Shown here one piece after another: positions 7,427-16,042 of a stretch of 28,826 nucleotides of DNA. The notes under the pieces were generated by a model. The model saw only the letters and a list, made by a program, of their open reading frames with translations, did no database searches and was not told the DNA's origin. Each line of letters starts with the position of its first letter. Position 1 is the first letter of the stretch. A program made the translations under genes and the position numbers. Where the stretch lies: positions 1 to 28,826 of the forward strand of contig CBDUZW010000066.1 in assembly GCA_965371805.1 (NCBI GenBank). Direction: 5' to 3'. The stretch is from JAOZTV01 sp965371805 (GTDB lineage: Bacteria > Acidobacteriota > Aminicenantia > UBA2199).

Positions 7427-8569
7427 ATGGGTTTTTTTGACAAATTAAAGGCTGAATTTATTGACATTATTGAATGGTTGGATTCTTCAAATGACACGAT
7501 GATTCACAGATTTGAAAGATATGGAAATGAGATAAAAAATGGTGCACAATTAATCGTTAGGGAATCTCAAGTAGCTGTTTTTGTTTTTGAAGGGCAGATA
7601 GGAGATGTATTTAAACCAGGTAGATATCAATTAACAACAAACAATATTCCTCTACTTACAACTTTAAAAGGTTGGAAGTATGGATTTAACAGTCCATTTA
7701 AATGTGAAATCTATTTCGCAAGCATGAGGAACTTTACAGATAATAAATGGGGAACTAAAAACCCTATTATGATGCGTGATCCTGAATTTGGTCCTATCAG
7801 ATTACGAGCATTCGGTAATTATGCAATAAAAGTTGATGATCCTGTAACATTTATTAAACAAATTGCAGGAACTGATGGTGCATTTACTACTGATGAAATC
7901 ACAGAACAGTTAAAAAATGTTATTCTAACAAGATTCTCTGATGCTCTGGCAGAAAGCAAGATCCCTGCTATAGATATGGCTACTCAATATAATGAATTAT
8001 CAAAATTAATCGAAGATAAAATTCAGGATGAGTTTAAAGAGTACGGATTAAAACTCACAAAATTTCTGGTGGAAAACATCTCTTTCCCTCCAGAGGTTGA
8101 AGAAGCTATTGACAAGAGAAGCAGCATGGGTGTCATTGGCAATCTAAATAACTATATGCAGTATCAGGCAGCAAATTCACTTGAAAAAGCAGCTGAAAAT
8201 CCCAGTGGATCTGCCAGTGCAGGAGTTGGAATGGGTATGGGCTTTGCAATGGCTAATCAGATGGGAGGCATGTTTATGCAAAACCAGGGGCAGGGACAGG
8301 CTCCTCAGCAGCAGGTTGCACCCCAACAAAATGCTCCGGCTGCAGCACCACCCCCTATCCCGGGTTCAGTCCCATATTATGTTGCAGTTATGGGTAAACA
8401 GGAAGGACCATACCACCAGAACATTCTGAAAAACATGATAATGCAGGGAAAATTCACTAAAGATACACTTGTCTGGAAACAGGGGATGAGTAAATGGCAA
8501 AAGGCAGGAGCGGTTACAGACCTTACTTCATTATTAGGCCAGATTCCTCCACCAGTACCACAGCTTTAA
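7427..8569 (+). CDS. SPFH (band 7) domain protein with C-terminal GYF_2 domain
   Basis: A 380-residue protein. Residues 1 to about 230 resemble the SPFH/virion-core-protein-like family (YdjI-type band 7 proteins), which lacks an N-terminal membrane helix and is thought to associate with membranes as oligomers. Residues about 240-285 are Gly/Met rich, about 286-314 a Gln/Pro linker, and residues 315-372 a GYF_2 domain (PYYVAVMGKQEGPY...TLVWKQGMSKWQ) expected to bind proline-rich peptides. The protein ends in IPPPVPQL, itself a possible GYF ligand. AGGAGG precedes the ATG by five bases. The zinc-ribbon gene follows after 11 bases, a pairing often seen for this family. Cellular role is not established; membrane-stress or membrane-remodelling roles have been suggested for relatives. 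Confidence 0.85.
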   Translation: MGFFDKLKAEFIDIIEWLDSSNDTMIHRFERYGNEIKNGAQLIVRESQVAVFVFEGQIGDVFKPGRYQLTTNNIPLLTTLKGWKYGFNSPFKCEIYFASMRNFTDNKWGTKNPIMMRDPEFGPIRLRAFGNYAIKVDDPVTFIKQIAGTDGAFTTDEITEQLKNVILTRFSDALAESKIPAIDMATQYNELSKLIEDKIQDEFKEYGLKLTKFLVENISFPPEVEEAIDKRSSMGVIGNLNNYMQYQAANSLEKAAENPSGSASAGVGMGMGFAMANQMGGMFMQNQGQGQAPQQQVAPQQNAPAAAPPPIPGSVPYYVAVMGKQEGPYHQNILKNMIMQGKFTKDTLVWKQGMSKWQKAGAVTDLTSLLGQIPPPVPQL

Positions 8570-8580
8570 GGTAGGGACAA

Positions 8581-9684
8581 ATGGAATTTGACCAAAAGAC
8601 CGAGGAGACGGAACAGGATAAATTAGCCTGTAATGATTGCGGTGCTATTCTCTCATATAAACCCGGAACAAAACATCTTAAATGTGAGTACTGCGGAGCT
8701 GAAAATGAGATTGAAGCTTCTAAAAAAATTATTGAAGAGATTGATTATGAAAAGTTTATCTCAAATCAATTAGAAAATGAGGAGAAGATAGAAGTTGTTT
8801 CTGTAAAATGCAAAACTTGTGGTGCACATGTTTCATTCCCTCCTAATATTACTTCTGATGAATGTCCATATTGCGCTTCCAATATTATTGTCAAAGATGG
8901 AAGTTCAAGTTTGCTGCTGAAACCAAAATCCCTGATTCCATTTGTTATTGATAAAAAAAAGGCAGATATACTTTTTAAAACCTGGATTGGAAAGTTATGG
9001 TTTGCACCTTCAAAACTAAAAGAAAGAACAGCAAAAGGAAAAATAAATGGTATTTATATTCCCTACTGGACTTATGATTCCAGTACATTTACCAATTATA
9101 CTGGACAAAGAGGAACATATTATTATATTACCGAAACATATACAGCAACTGAAAATGGTCAGTCTGTTACAAAAACAAGACAGGTCAGAAGAACAAGATG
9201 GACAAATATCAGTGGCAATGTCAGTCACTTTTTTGATGATGTCCTGGTTATTGCAAGTACATCATTGCCTAAAAAAATCACAAATAAACTTGACCCCTGG
9301 AATCTTAGCTCACTAACTCCATTTAATGAAAAATATCTTGGTGGCTTTAAAAGCGAATCCTATCAGGTGGAATTGAAAGATGGTTTTGTTACAGCAAAAA
9401 CAATTATGGATAAAAAAATCAATAACCTTATCAGAAGCCAAATTGGTGGTGATGAACAAATGATAAATTCATCAAATACTTCTCATAGTAATATTAAATT
9501 TAAACACATCCTCCTTCCAATTTGGATCAGTTCATATAAATATAGTGAAAAAATCTATAGATTCCTGATAAATGGACAAACTGGAGAAGTTCAGGGAGAA
9601 AGACCATACAGTTATATGAAGATTGCATTACTGGTTATCTCTATATTGGCTATAATTGGTGCTATAATTTATTTTTCTGGATAA
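8581..9684 (+). CDS. Double zinc-ribbon protein with C-terminal membrane anchor
   Basis: A 367-residue protein with two N-terminal treble-clef/rubredoxin-like zinc ribbons: C17, C20, C35, C38 and C77, C80, C95, C98. A middle region rich in beta strands with many Tyr, Thr and Trp follows (about 110-330). A single hydrophobic helix (about 345-365) ends almost at the C-terminus, as in tail-anchored proteins. Relatives are often mis-annotated as TFIIB-like or PriA-like because of the ribbons alone. It is coupled with the SPFH gene, and both probably act at the inner face of the membrane. There is no enzymatic motif. I give no functional name beyond domain content. Confidence 0.82.
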   Translation: MEFDQKTEETEQDKLACNDCGAILSYKPGTKHLKCEYCGAENEIEASKKIIEEIDYEKFISNQLENEEKIEVVSVKCKTCGAHVSFPPNITSDECPYCASNIIVKDGSSSLLLKPKSLIPFVIDKKKADILFKTWIGKLWFAPSKLKERTAKGKINGIYIPYWTYDSSTFTNYTGQRGTYYYITETYTATENGQSVTKTRQVRRTRWTNISGNVSHFFDDVLVIASTSLPKKITNKLDPWNLSSLTPFNEKYLGGFKSESYQVELKDGFVTAKTIMDKKINNLIRSQIGGDEQMINSSNTSHSNIKFKHILLPIWISSYKYSEKIYRFLINGQTGEVQGERPYSYMKIALLVISILAIIGAIIYFSG

Positions 9685-9700
9685 AATACATTTGTAAACC

Positions 9701-10360
9701 GTGAAAGAGACATACTATACAAAAAATTCAATAGAAAAGCAGAGTAAAATTTTCCAAAAGAAAACAGCATCATATTATAAAGAGAGACAATTGAATATAA
9801 AACCTGATAAAGCAGCTCTTTTAGTACTTGATATGCAGGGTTTTTTTTTAAATCCTCTATCCCATGCTTATATCCCAAGTGCACAAGCTATCATTCCAAA
9901 AATAATAAATGTCAGTAATGCTATATTGAATTCAGGATCAGACATTATTTTTACAAGACATATAAATACAATAGAAAATTCAAATAATATGAATACATGG
10001 TGGCGTGATATTCTTACAGAATCAGATAAATTGTCGGAGTTGAGTGAACAAGTTTATATTAAGGACTCCCCCATTATAATAAAATCACAGTATGATGCTT
10101 TTTATAATACTAAACTTGAGGAAATATTAAAAAACTCTGGAAAAACTCAGTTAATAATCTCTGGAGTGATGACACATCTTTGTTGTGAAACTACTGCCCG
10201 TTCTGCCTTTGTAAGGGGATTTGAAGTTTTTTTCGGGATCGATATGACTGCAACATATAATAAGCAGTTCCACATTTCAACACTATTGAATTTATCACAT
10301 GGATTTGCTTCACCACTACTCTCTGATGATATTATAAAGAACTTGAATGAAAACAATTAG
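9701..10360 (+). CDS. Isochorismatase-like cysteine hydrolase
   Basis: A 219-residue protein of the isochorismatase/nicotinamidase superfamily. The catalytic triad can be placed: D44 in LVLDMQGFF, K128 in IIIKSQYDAF, and C161 in GVMTHLCCETTARSAF. The sequence after the Cys (ARSAFVRGFEV, then a H-x-x-x-L-x-x-L pattern near 191-197) is closest to EntB/PhzD-type isochorismatases, but those often lack the Cys, so an amidase-like reaction is also possible. The start is a GTG 16 bases after the previous stop; an in-frame TAA just upstream rules out anything longer, and there is no clear Shine-Dalgarno. It overlaps the next gene by 14 bases and opens a four-gene cassette with a flavoprotein and two radical SAM proteins. 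The substrate is unknown. Confidence 0.85.
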   Translation: MKETYYTKNSIEKQSKIFQKKTASYYKERQLNIKPDKAALLVLDMQGFFLNPLSHAYIPSAQAIIPKIINVSNAILNSGSDIIFTRHINTIENSNNMNTWWRDILTESDKLSELSEQVYIKDSPIIIKSQYDAFYNTKLEEILKNSGKTQLIISGVMTHLCCETTARSAFVRGFEVFFGIDMTATYNKQFHISTLLNLSHGFASPLLSDDIIKNLNENN

Positions 10361-11240
10361 CAAGATCTACCCGGTAGTTATTATTGGAGGAGGTCCTTCA
10401 GGAATTGCTGCTGCGATCCAATTGAAGCGTTCAGACATAAAACACCTGCTTATTGAAAAAGATGAATGCGGAGGCCTTTTAAGGAATGCCTATTTAGTTG
10501 AGAACTATCCTGGTTTTTTTAAAGCTGTCTCCGGAAGAAAATTAACATCCTGCTTAGTTAAACATTTAAAGAAATTAAATATAGAACCTCTTTATAGTGA
10601 AGTAAAAAATATTTCTTATTCTAATAAGGAAAAATTGTTTTCAATCAATATTGGGAAAACAATCTTCAAAAGTAGAATTATAGTTGTTGCAACAGGGCTA
10701 AAACCCAAAGAACCTGACATCATCAGTAAACTTTCTCAAAAATCACAAAAGATCATCTACTATAATATATATGATCTTAATAACCCAAAGAACAAGAACA
10801 TTCTGATTGTAGGCGCTGGTGATGCGGCCTTTGATTATGCCTTAAATCTTTCTAGAAATAATAAAGTAATGATTATAAATAGAAAAGAGAAAATCAAAGC
10901 TCTGAATTTATTGCAGGAAAGAGTAAAAAATAATAGAGCAATTGAATACAAAAAAAATACATTAATAGAACATATTATAGATGATACCCAGCGAATTATT
11001 TTAAATTCAAATAATCAACATATTGAAAAAACTTTTGATATAATACTGTTTGCCATTGGCAGAATACCTGATCTAAATTTTATCTCTTCACAAATAATGA
11101 AAAAAAGGTTAGAATTAGAAACTAACAATGTTTTATATTTCATTGGAGATATAAGTAATGGAAACTTTCGTCAGGCCTCTATAGCTGTAGGTGATGGGAT
11201 AAAAGTTGCAATGGAAATTAACAAATTATTAAATAAATAA
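10347..11240 (+). CDS. Thioredoxin-reductase-like FAD/NAD(P)-dependent oxidoreductase lacking the CxxC
   Basis: A 297-residue protein with the full TrxR fold pattern: FAD-binding GGGPSG at 14-19, the ATG motif near 115-117, the NAD(P)-binding GAGDAA at 156-161, and a closing FAD-contact segment around FIGDISNG with RQASIAVGDG. At the place where thioredoxin reductases carry CATC, just before the NAD(P) motif, this protein has YNIYDL instead, so there is no redox-active disulfide. It may instead act as a flavin reductase, a ferredoxin or flavodoxin reductase, or a dedicated electron donor, for example to the neighbouring radical SAM enzymes; that role is inference. It overlaps its upstream neighbour and is followed after 11 bases by the next gene. 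Confidence 0.87.
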   Translation: MKTISKIYPVVIIGGGPSGIAAAIQLKRSDIKHLLIEKDECGGLLRNAYLVENYPGFFKAVSGRKLTSCLVKHLKKLNIEPLYSEVKNISYSNKEKLFSINIGKTIFKSRIIVVATGLKPKEPDIISKLSQKSQKIIYYNIYDLNNPKNKNILIVGAGDAAFDYALNLSRNNKVMIINRKEKIKALNLLQERVKNNRAIEYKKNTLIEHIIDDTQRIILNSNNQHIEKTFDIILFAIGRIPDLNFISSQIMKKRLELETNNVLYFIGDISNGNFRQASIAVGDGIKVAMEINKLLNK

Positions 11241-11251
11241 GAGAGTATTGT

Positions 11252-12214
11252 ATGGAAATTGTTTCAAAATCAGGTAAAGAAGATCTTGCATTTGTATACC
11301 TCGCTAAAACTGGTAAGGATAAGTATATAGAATTTGTTGAATCAATCCAACCACCAATTCCTAAAGAAGACAAGTGGGTTTTGATTGTATCAACCCTTTA
11401 TGGATGTCCCGTAGGATGCGCCATCTGCGATGCAGGGAGCTGGTATAAAGGCAAATTATCTAAAAAAGAAATTATGGATCAAATCGAATATCTAATCTTA
11501 AAGGATTATCCAAATGGTTATGTTACATCAAAAAAATTCAAAATCCAGTTTGCAAGAATGGGTGAACCTGCATTAAACCAAAATGTTCTGGATGTCTTAA
11601 GGGAATTACCATTAAAATTTCATTTACCCGGATTAATGCCAAGTATATCTTCAGTTGCTCCGAATGGGACAGATAAATTCTTTGACGAATTATTAATAAT
11701 AAAGAACACTCAATATCAAAACGGAAGGTTTCAATTACAATTTTCAATTCACTCAACTGATCAGAGTGAAAGGGATATATTAATACCTGTGAAAAAGTGG
11801 GATTTTAATAAAATCTCATCCTATGGAGAAAAATTCTTCTCACCCGGGGACAGAAAAATAACTTTGAACTTTGCTATATCAGATAAGTATCCATTAGACC
11901 CCAAAATAATACAGAAACACTTTAACCCAGATATTTTTTTAATAAAATTAACTCCGATAAATCCTACTATCACAGCAAATAAAAATAAAATTAGAAATGG
12001 GTTATTTAGCCATGACAGTATAGCTAATTTAAAATCTGTAAAAGATCTTAAGAAAATAGGTTTTGAAGTGATCATTAGTATTGGAGAACTTGAAGAAAAC
12101 AAAATAGGAAGTAACTGCGGACAATTTATAAAAAAATTTCTCACTGAAAAAAACATCATACTTGATAATGCCTATTCATATCCACAAACCTATTTAGAAA
12201 GAATAAATAATTGA
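11252..12214 (+). CDS. RlmN/Cfr-like radical SAM protein, short form
   Basis: A 320-residue radical SAM enzyme. The cluster motif is C52-x3-C56-x2-C59 in YGCPVGCAICDAG. The SAM-binding MGEPALN (103-109) and LQFSIHSTD (162-170) resemble the GMGEPLLN and SLHA segments of RlmN/Cfr rRNA methyltransferases. The C-terminal GSNCGQF (287-292, C289) matches the region of the methyl-carrying cysteine of RlmN. However, the N-terminal helix-hairpin-helix domain is absent, and the position equivalent to the second catalytic cysteine (seven residues before C52) is Ile45. Full RlmN chemistry on rRNA A2503 is therefore doubtful. It overlaps the following B12-radical SAM gene, suggesting both act on one substrate. 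The precise substrate is unknown. Confidence 0.82.
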   Translation: MEIVSKSGKEDLAFVYLAKTGKDKYIEFVESIQPPIPKEDKWVLIVSTLYGCPVGCAICDAGSWYKGKLSKKEIMDQIEYLILKDYPNGYVTSKKFKIQFARMGEPALNQNVLDVLRELPLKFHLPGLMPSISSVAPNGTDKFFDELLIIKNTQYQNGRFQLQFSIHSTDQSERDILIPVKKWDFNKISSYGEKFFSPGDRKITLNFAISDKYPLDPKIIQKHFNPDIFLIKLTPINPTITANKNKIRNGLFSHDSIANLKSVKDLKKIGFEVIISIGELEENKIGSNCGQFIKKFLTEKNIILDNAYSYPQTYLERINN

Positions 12215-13413
12215 AAAGAAGAATTATATTTAGAATTTTTCCTTTTAACCAGCTAACATTCCCAATTCTTCTAAATAGTTGGGAAAAAGACAATCTTGAC
12301 CGGGAATTTGAAATAATTATCTCAGAAAACATAGTTCAACCAAAAGATGGCGATGTTTTTGTCTACTCATTTATGACCCCATTTGTTCCACTTATATATA
12401 ATGAGATAAAAACTATAAATAATAAAAATATAATTATCATTGGTGGTGGTTCTCATATTACGGGAGAATCTGACTTAGCCTTTGATATGGGATTCGATAT
12501 TTTATTCAAAGGAAGTGGTGAAAAAAGCTTTTTAAACTTTGGAATTGATCTTCTTGATGGTAAGATAAAAAAAACCAGAAAAATGTATAATCCTGAAATA
12601 CTGGATATTAATAACTATCTTCCAATATCAAAATATTTTCGCACTCTTCCACCTCTTGAAATTACCAGAGGATGTTTCTGGAATTGTCAATATTGCCAGA
12701 CAAATGTAAATGCACCATCTTATAGGAACTTTTCCAGTATAAAAAAATATCTTGATCATGCCCATTCCAAAAACCTTAAAAGGATTAACTTTATTTCACC
12801 ATCCGCATTTGAATTCAAGTCAAAAATGGGTACTAATTCTCTGCAAAACTTAGAAAAACTCCTTAAAATTTCAAACTCATATAATTTTAAATTCATCGAA
12901 TATGGTATTTTCCCTTCAGAAATTAGACCAAATTCCATCAATGATGCGGGAGTGAAAATTTTAAAGAAATATGTGTCAAATAAGCGGATAACAATTGGTG
13001 CCCAAAGTGGAGATGATCTTAGATTAAAAAGTTTAAATAGAGGACATTCTATAACCGAGATTGAAAATGCAGTAAAGATAATTAATCGATTCGGTTTCAT
13101 TGCAAATCTTGATTTTATAATTGGATATCCGGACGAAACTGAAAAAGAAAGAAAAACAACCTTTGAGTTTATTAAAGATTTACATAAAAAGTACAAAATA
13201 AAAGTACAATTTCATTATTTTTTTCCATTATCAGGGAGTAAACTACAGAATAGATTTCCATCGAAACTCTCAAGTAGAGATAAAGAGACTCTTTTTAAAC
13301 TAAATAAAGATGGAATAGGCAAAGATGGCTGGGTACAAAATGAAATTGATTCGAACAAATATTTTGATTGGATGAAAAACACTTTCCCCGAATACTTTAA
13401 TAAATATATTTAA
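12211..13413 (+). CDS. B12-binding domain/radical SAM protein (MJ_1487-like family)
   Basis: A 400-residue protein. Residues about 1-125 look like a cobalamin-binding Rossmann domain (IIIIGGGSHITGE, MGFDILFKGSGEKSF). Residues 148 to about 370 are a radical SAM domain with C155-x3-C159-x2-C162 in RGCFWNCQYCQT and a later GYPDETEKE segment typical of the MiaB-like superfamily. The architecture is that of the TIGR04013/MJ_1487-type family. The canonical DxHxxG cobalamin motif is not evident, so cofactor binding should not be assumed. The start is a TTG inside the stop of the previous gene (TTGA, 12211-12214); no better ATG keeps the N-terminal strand. Members have no assigned reaction that I know of; candidates are methylation or rearrangement of an unactivated carbon. 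Confidence 0.82.
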   Translation: MKRRIIFRIFPFNQLTFPILLNSWEKDNLDREFEIIISENIVQPKDGDVFVYSFMTPFVPLIYNEIKTINNKNIIIIGGGSHITGESDLAFDMGFDILFKGSGEKSFLNFGIDLLDGKIKKTRKMYNPEILDINNYLPISKYFRTLPPLEITRGCFWNCQYCQTNVNAPSYRNFSSIKKYLDHAHSKNLKRINFISPSAFEFKSKMGTNSLQNLEKLLKISNSYNFKFIEYGIFPSEIRPNSINDAGVKILKKYVSNKRITIGAQSGDDLRLKSLNRGHSITEIENAVKIINRFGFIANLDFIIGYPDETEKERKTTFEFIKDLHKKYKIKVQFHYFFPLSGSKLQNRFPSKLSSRDKETLFKLNKDGIGKDGWVQNEIDSNKYFDWMKNTFPEYFNKYI

Positions 13414-13437
13414 ACTTATTCTATGAACCTGTCTAAT

Positions 13438-14406
13438 CTAAGCAGAAACAAAAATAGTAATTATATATAAGGTAATCAATGCTATTGAATTAAGTGAAAG
13501 AATTTTAAAGATTTTACTTTCTGATTTTCTAATAATTGCAAAAAAAGCTATAAAATTCATCAAAATTGCTATAACTCCAACAGTTACATTTTTTCCTGAA
13601 ATTGCAGTCAGAATATTACCTTTTAAATAGAATATGTCTAAAATCAGAATTATTGCAATATTGAACAGGTTGCTCCCTGCAATGTTTCCAATAAACATAT
13701 CAAAAGCACCAATTTTTGCTGCCTGAAATGAGACAACAAGTTCCGGAAAGGATGTAACAAATGCGATAAAGATTATTCCAATTAACGTATCACCCCAGTT
13801 CATTACAGTCGCTATCTCTTTTCCAACAACTGGAAGATATAGACCAATTGCAATTATGGCCATTGCAGATAATATGAATTTGAACACTTCTACTTTAAGA
13901 CTCTTAGTCTTATACTCTTGAATTGTTTTAGTTTCTCTTCTTTCCCTGAAAATCACCCTCATGAAAAAAATATAAAGTATAAAGATCAGAATTGAAGATA
14001 CGCCAATATGAAAAAATTGTATGTCAAATTTTGTTGAGATTAAAATCACAAGTGTTGAGATAATAATAATACTGAATCCCATATTTAGCATATTCTGCTT
14101 ACTATTTTTTTTATAAATATTTTTTTTATACATGAACAGCTCAATTATTCCGATTATCAGAATATTGAAAATACAACTTCCAATAAGTTGTCCAATTGCA
14201 ATATCAGGTGACTTGACTATAGTTACAGAGGAAATCCCACTGAACAATTCAGGGAGAGATGTTATCATTGACACAAAAACAACTCCCATAAATGCTCTTC
14301 CCCAGCCTTTTTTTTCAGCAATGATATCTGCACTATTTGTTGATATTTTTCCAAAAATATTTATAAGAATCAGTATTATAAGAAACTTTGACCATGCAAG
14401 AATCAT
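13438..14406 (-). CDS. CaCA-family cation (Na+/Ca2+-type) exchanger
   Basis: A membrane antiporter of about 322 residues with the two inverted alpha repeats of the family: SMITSLPELFSGISS with GQLIGSCIFNI, and AFVTSFPELVVSFQAA with GNIAGSNLFNI. The two PEL glutamates are the ion ligands. About ten membrane helices are predicted. I prefer the ATG at 14406 (TAATG overlap with the nadK stop, GGGG upstream) to the GTG at 14418, which would add only four residues and has no ribosome-binding site. It is last in the minus-strand oad operon. Linking Na+ extrusion by the decarboxylase to a Na+-driven exchanger would make sense but is inference. Confidence 0.88.
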   Translation of the reverse strand: MILAWSKFLIILILINIFGKISTNSADIIAEKKGWGRAFMGVVFVSMITSLPELFSGISSVTIVKSPDIAIGQLIGSCIFNILIIGIIELFMYKKNIYKKNSKQNMLNMGFSIIIISTLVILISTKFDIQFFHIGVSSILIFILYIFFMRVIFRERRETKTIQEYKTKSLKVEVFKFILSAMAIIAIGLYLPVVGKEIATVMNWGDTLIGIIFIAFVTSFPELVVSFQAAKIGAFDMFIGNIAGSNLFNIAIILILDIFYLKGNILTAISGKNVTVGVIAILMNFIAFFAIIRKSESKIFKILSLNSIALITLYIITIFVSA

Positions 14407-15257
14407 TATAAGCCCCACTTAAGTTTTTCAGATAATAATTTAAAATAACTCATATGCTTTTGACTTATCATTTTTAACCTATTCTGGCAACTAGTAATTT
14501 GTAGAGTATCTTTATATAAAAATGGAATCTTTGTCTGCCCGTCAATTGTTATAAACACTTCAGTATTATCTGAAATCAATTTAACTTTTATTTCAGATCT
14601 GTCAGGGATTATTATTGGCCGAAAAGTAAGTGAATGAGGACAAATAGGAGTTATAATTGTTCCTTCAACTTCAGGAGTTATAATTGGACCTCCAGCTGAT
14701 AAGGAATATGCAGTTGAACCAGTTGGAGTTGAAATTATTAAGCCATCCGCAGTAATATCTGCGATAGGAATATTATCAATGATAAGAGAAAGCTTTATCA
14801 CTCTTGCGATATCACCTTTACTGACAACTATATCATTGAGGGCTGAGATACTAATGTTTTTATATTTTAATTTTATTAATTTTCTTTCTGATATACGATA
14901 TTTTCCATTCATAATGTCTTTTAATTCAATATTTAACTGTGCAATATTAAATTCAGTTAAAAAGCCAAGTGTTCCCATATTAAATCCAACAACTGGGACA
15001 TTGTTTTTAGCTGCATCATTTGCGATTGATAAAAAAGTACCATCCCCACCGATAATCAATATTATGTCACTTAATTGAACAATATCTTCTCTTAAGACTC
15101 CATCTTTCTGATTTAATAATTCTGACGCAATACTTTCCAGAATTACCTCTTTGCTTGAATCTTTCAATATATTTACTGCTTCTTTCAGATAATCCTTTAC
15201 CTTTGCTTCAATCTCCCTGCGAGGAGGCTTTATAACTATTCCTATTTTATTATACAT
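14406..15257 (-). CDS. nadK: NAD kinase (ATP/polyphosphate type)
   Basis: A 283-residue enzyme that phosphorylates NAD to NADP. It shows GGDGTFL (70-76, with catalytic D72), the NxGxLGFLTEF segment (93-103) and TPTGSTAYSLSAGGPII, all family signatures. Length is typical. It overlaps the tlyA stop by eight bases, and its own stop overlaps the exchanger start. The tlyA-nadK order is common in many bacteria. Confidence 0.97.
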   Translation of the reverse strand: MYNKIGIVIKPPRREIEAKVKDYLKEAVNILKDSSKEVILESIASELLNQKDGVLREDIVQLSDIILIIGGDGTFLSIANDAAKNNVPVVGFNMGTLGFLTEFNIAQLNIELKDIMNGKYRISERKLIKLKYKNISISALNDIVVSKGDIARVIKLSLIIDNIPIADITADGLIISTPTGSTAYSLSAGGPIITPEVEGTIITPICPHSLTFRPIIIPDRSEIKVKLISDNTEVFITIDGQTKIPFLYKDTLQITSCQNRLKMISQKHMSYFKLLSEKLKWGL

Positions 15258-16029
15258 TTTTCATCTCGGATACTATTTTATCATTATTTATACTTTTTTT
15301 TCCATATTTTAATAGAAAAAAATATTCCTGATTCCCTTTTTGTCCTTTTACCCCAGCTTTTGTAAAATTTACTATCCCAAAATTTTCTTTTTCAATTATA
15401 CTCTTTACACTTAATACAATCTCTATTCTATCTTCCAATGAATCGATTATTCCACCTTTTTTGACTTTGTTTTTTGGCGCCTCAAACTGAGGCTTTATAA
15501 GGGTTAATATTTTCGCTTTCTTAAAAACTTTAAGTGCTGGGATAACTTTTGTGATGGAAATAAATGAAAGATCCATTACAATTAAATCCGGTGTAAACTC
15601 TACATCTTCTTTCTCAAGATCTCTGGCATTTTTTTTTAATAATGTAAGCCTAGGATTTTTTCTCAGGTTATAGTCAACCTGATCAATATTAACATCAACA
15701 CCTTTTACTATTTCCGCACCATTCTTTAATACAAAATCTGAGAAACCGCCTGTAGAAATTCCTATATCGAGTATCTTTAATCCCCGGATGTTTATCGCGA
15801 AAGTATCAAAAGCTTTTTCTATCTTTAATCCACCCCTTGAAACAAAGGGATTTTTAATTTTAAGCGATATTAAATCTGTTTCCTTTACAAGAGTCGAAGC
15901 CTTATACTCAACCTGCCCATTTACAAGTACTGAACCAGACATTATTAAAGGTAAAGAAGACTCCTTATCAGGAGCCATTTTTCTCAAAACCAGCTCAACA
16001 TCTAATCTGGCAGATTTTTTCTTCTTCAA
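15250..16029 (-). CDS. tlyA: TlyA-type 2'-O-ribose rRNA methyltransferase (S4 + FtsJ domains)
   Basis: A 259-residue protein. Residues about 5-65 form an S4 RNA-binding domain (RLDVELV, SGSVLVNGQVE), followed by VSRGGLKIEKA and a FtsJ/RrmJ-like SAM domain with LDIGISTGGFSDFVL (about 96-110), DLIVMDLSFIS and LIKPQFEA. The family methylates 16S C1409 and 23S C1920 and was once called haemolysin. The start is a TTG at 16029: an in-frame stop lies directly upstream and the next ATG would remove part of the S4 domain. No Shine-Dalgarno is visible. The gene follows oadA after 13 bases. Confidence 0.94.
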   Translation of the reverse strand: MKKKKSARLDVELVLRKMAPDKESSLPLIMSGSVLVNGQVEYKASTLVKETDLISLKIKNPFVSRGGLKIEKAFDTFAINIRGLKILDIGISTGGFSDFVLKNGAEIVKGVDVNIDQVDYNLRKNPRLTLLKKNARDLEKEDVEFTPDLIVMDLSFISITKVIPALKVFKKAKILTLIKPQFEAPKNKVKKGGIIDSLEDRIEIVLSVKSIIEKENFGIVNFTKAGVKGQKGNQEYFFLLKYGKKSINNDKIVSEMKNV

Positions 16030-16042
16030 TTAAATTTAATAT

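Noticed and set aside
12756..13196. 146-codon minus-strand open frame opposite the B12/radical SAM gene
   Set aside because: Antisense shadow of a clear coding region, hydrophobic composition typical of reversed A+T-rich codons.
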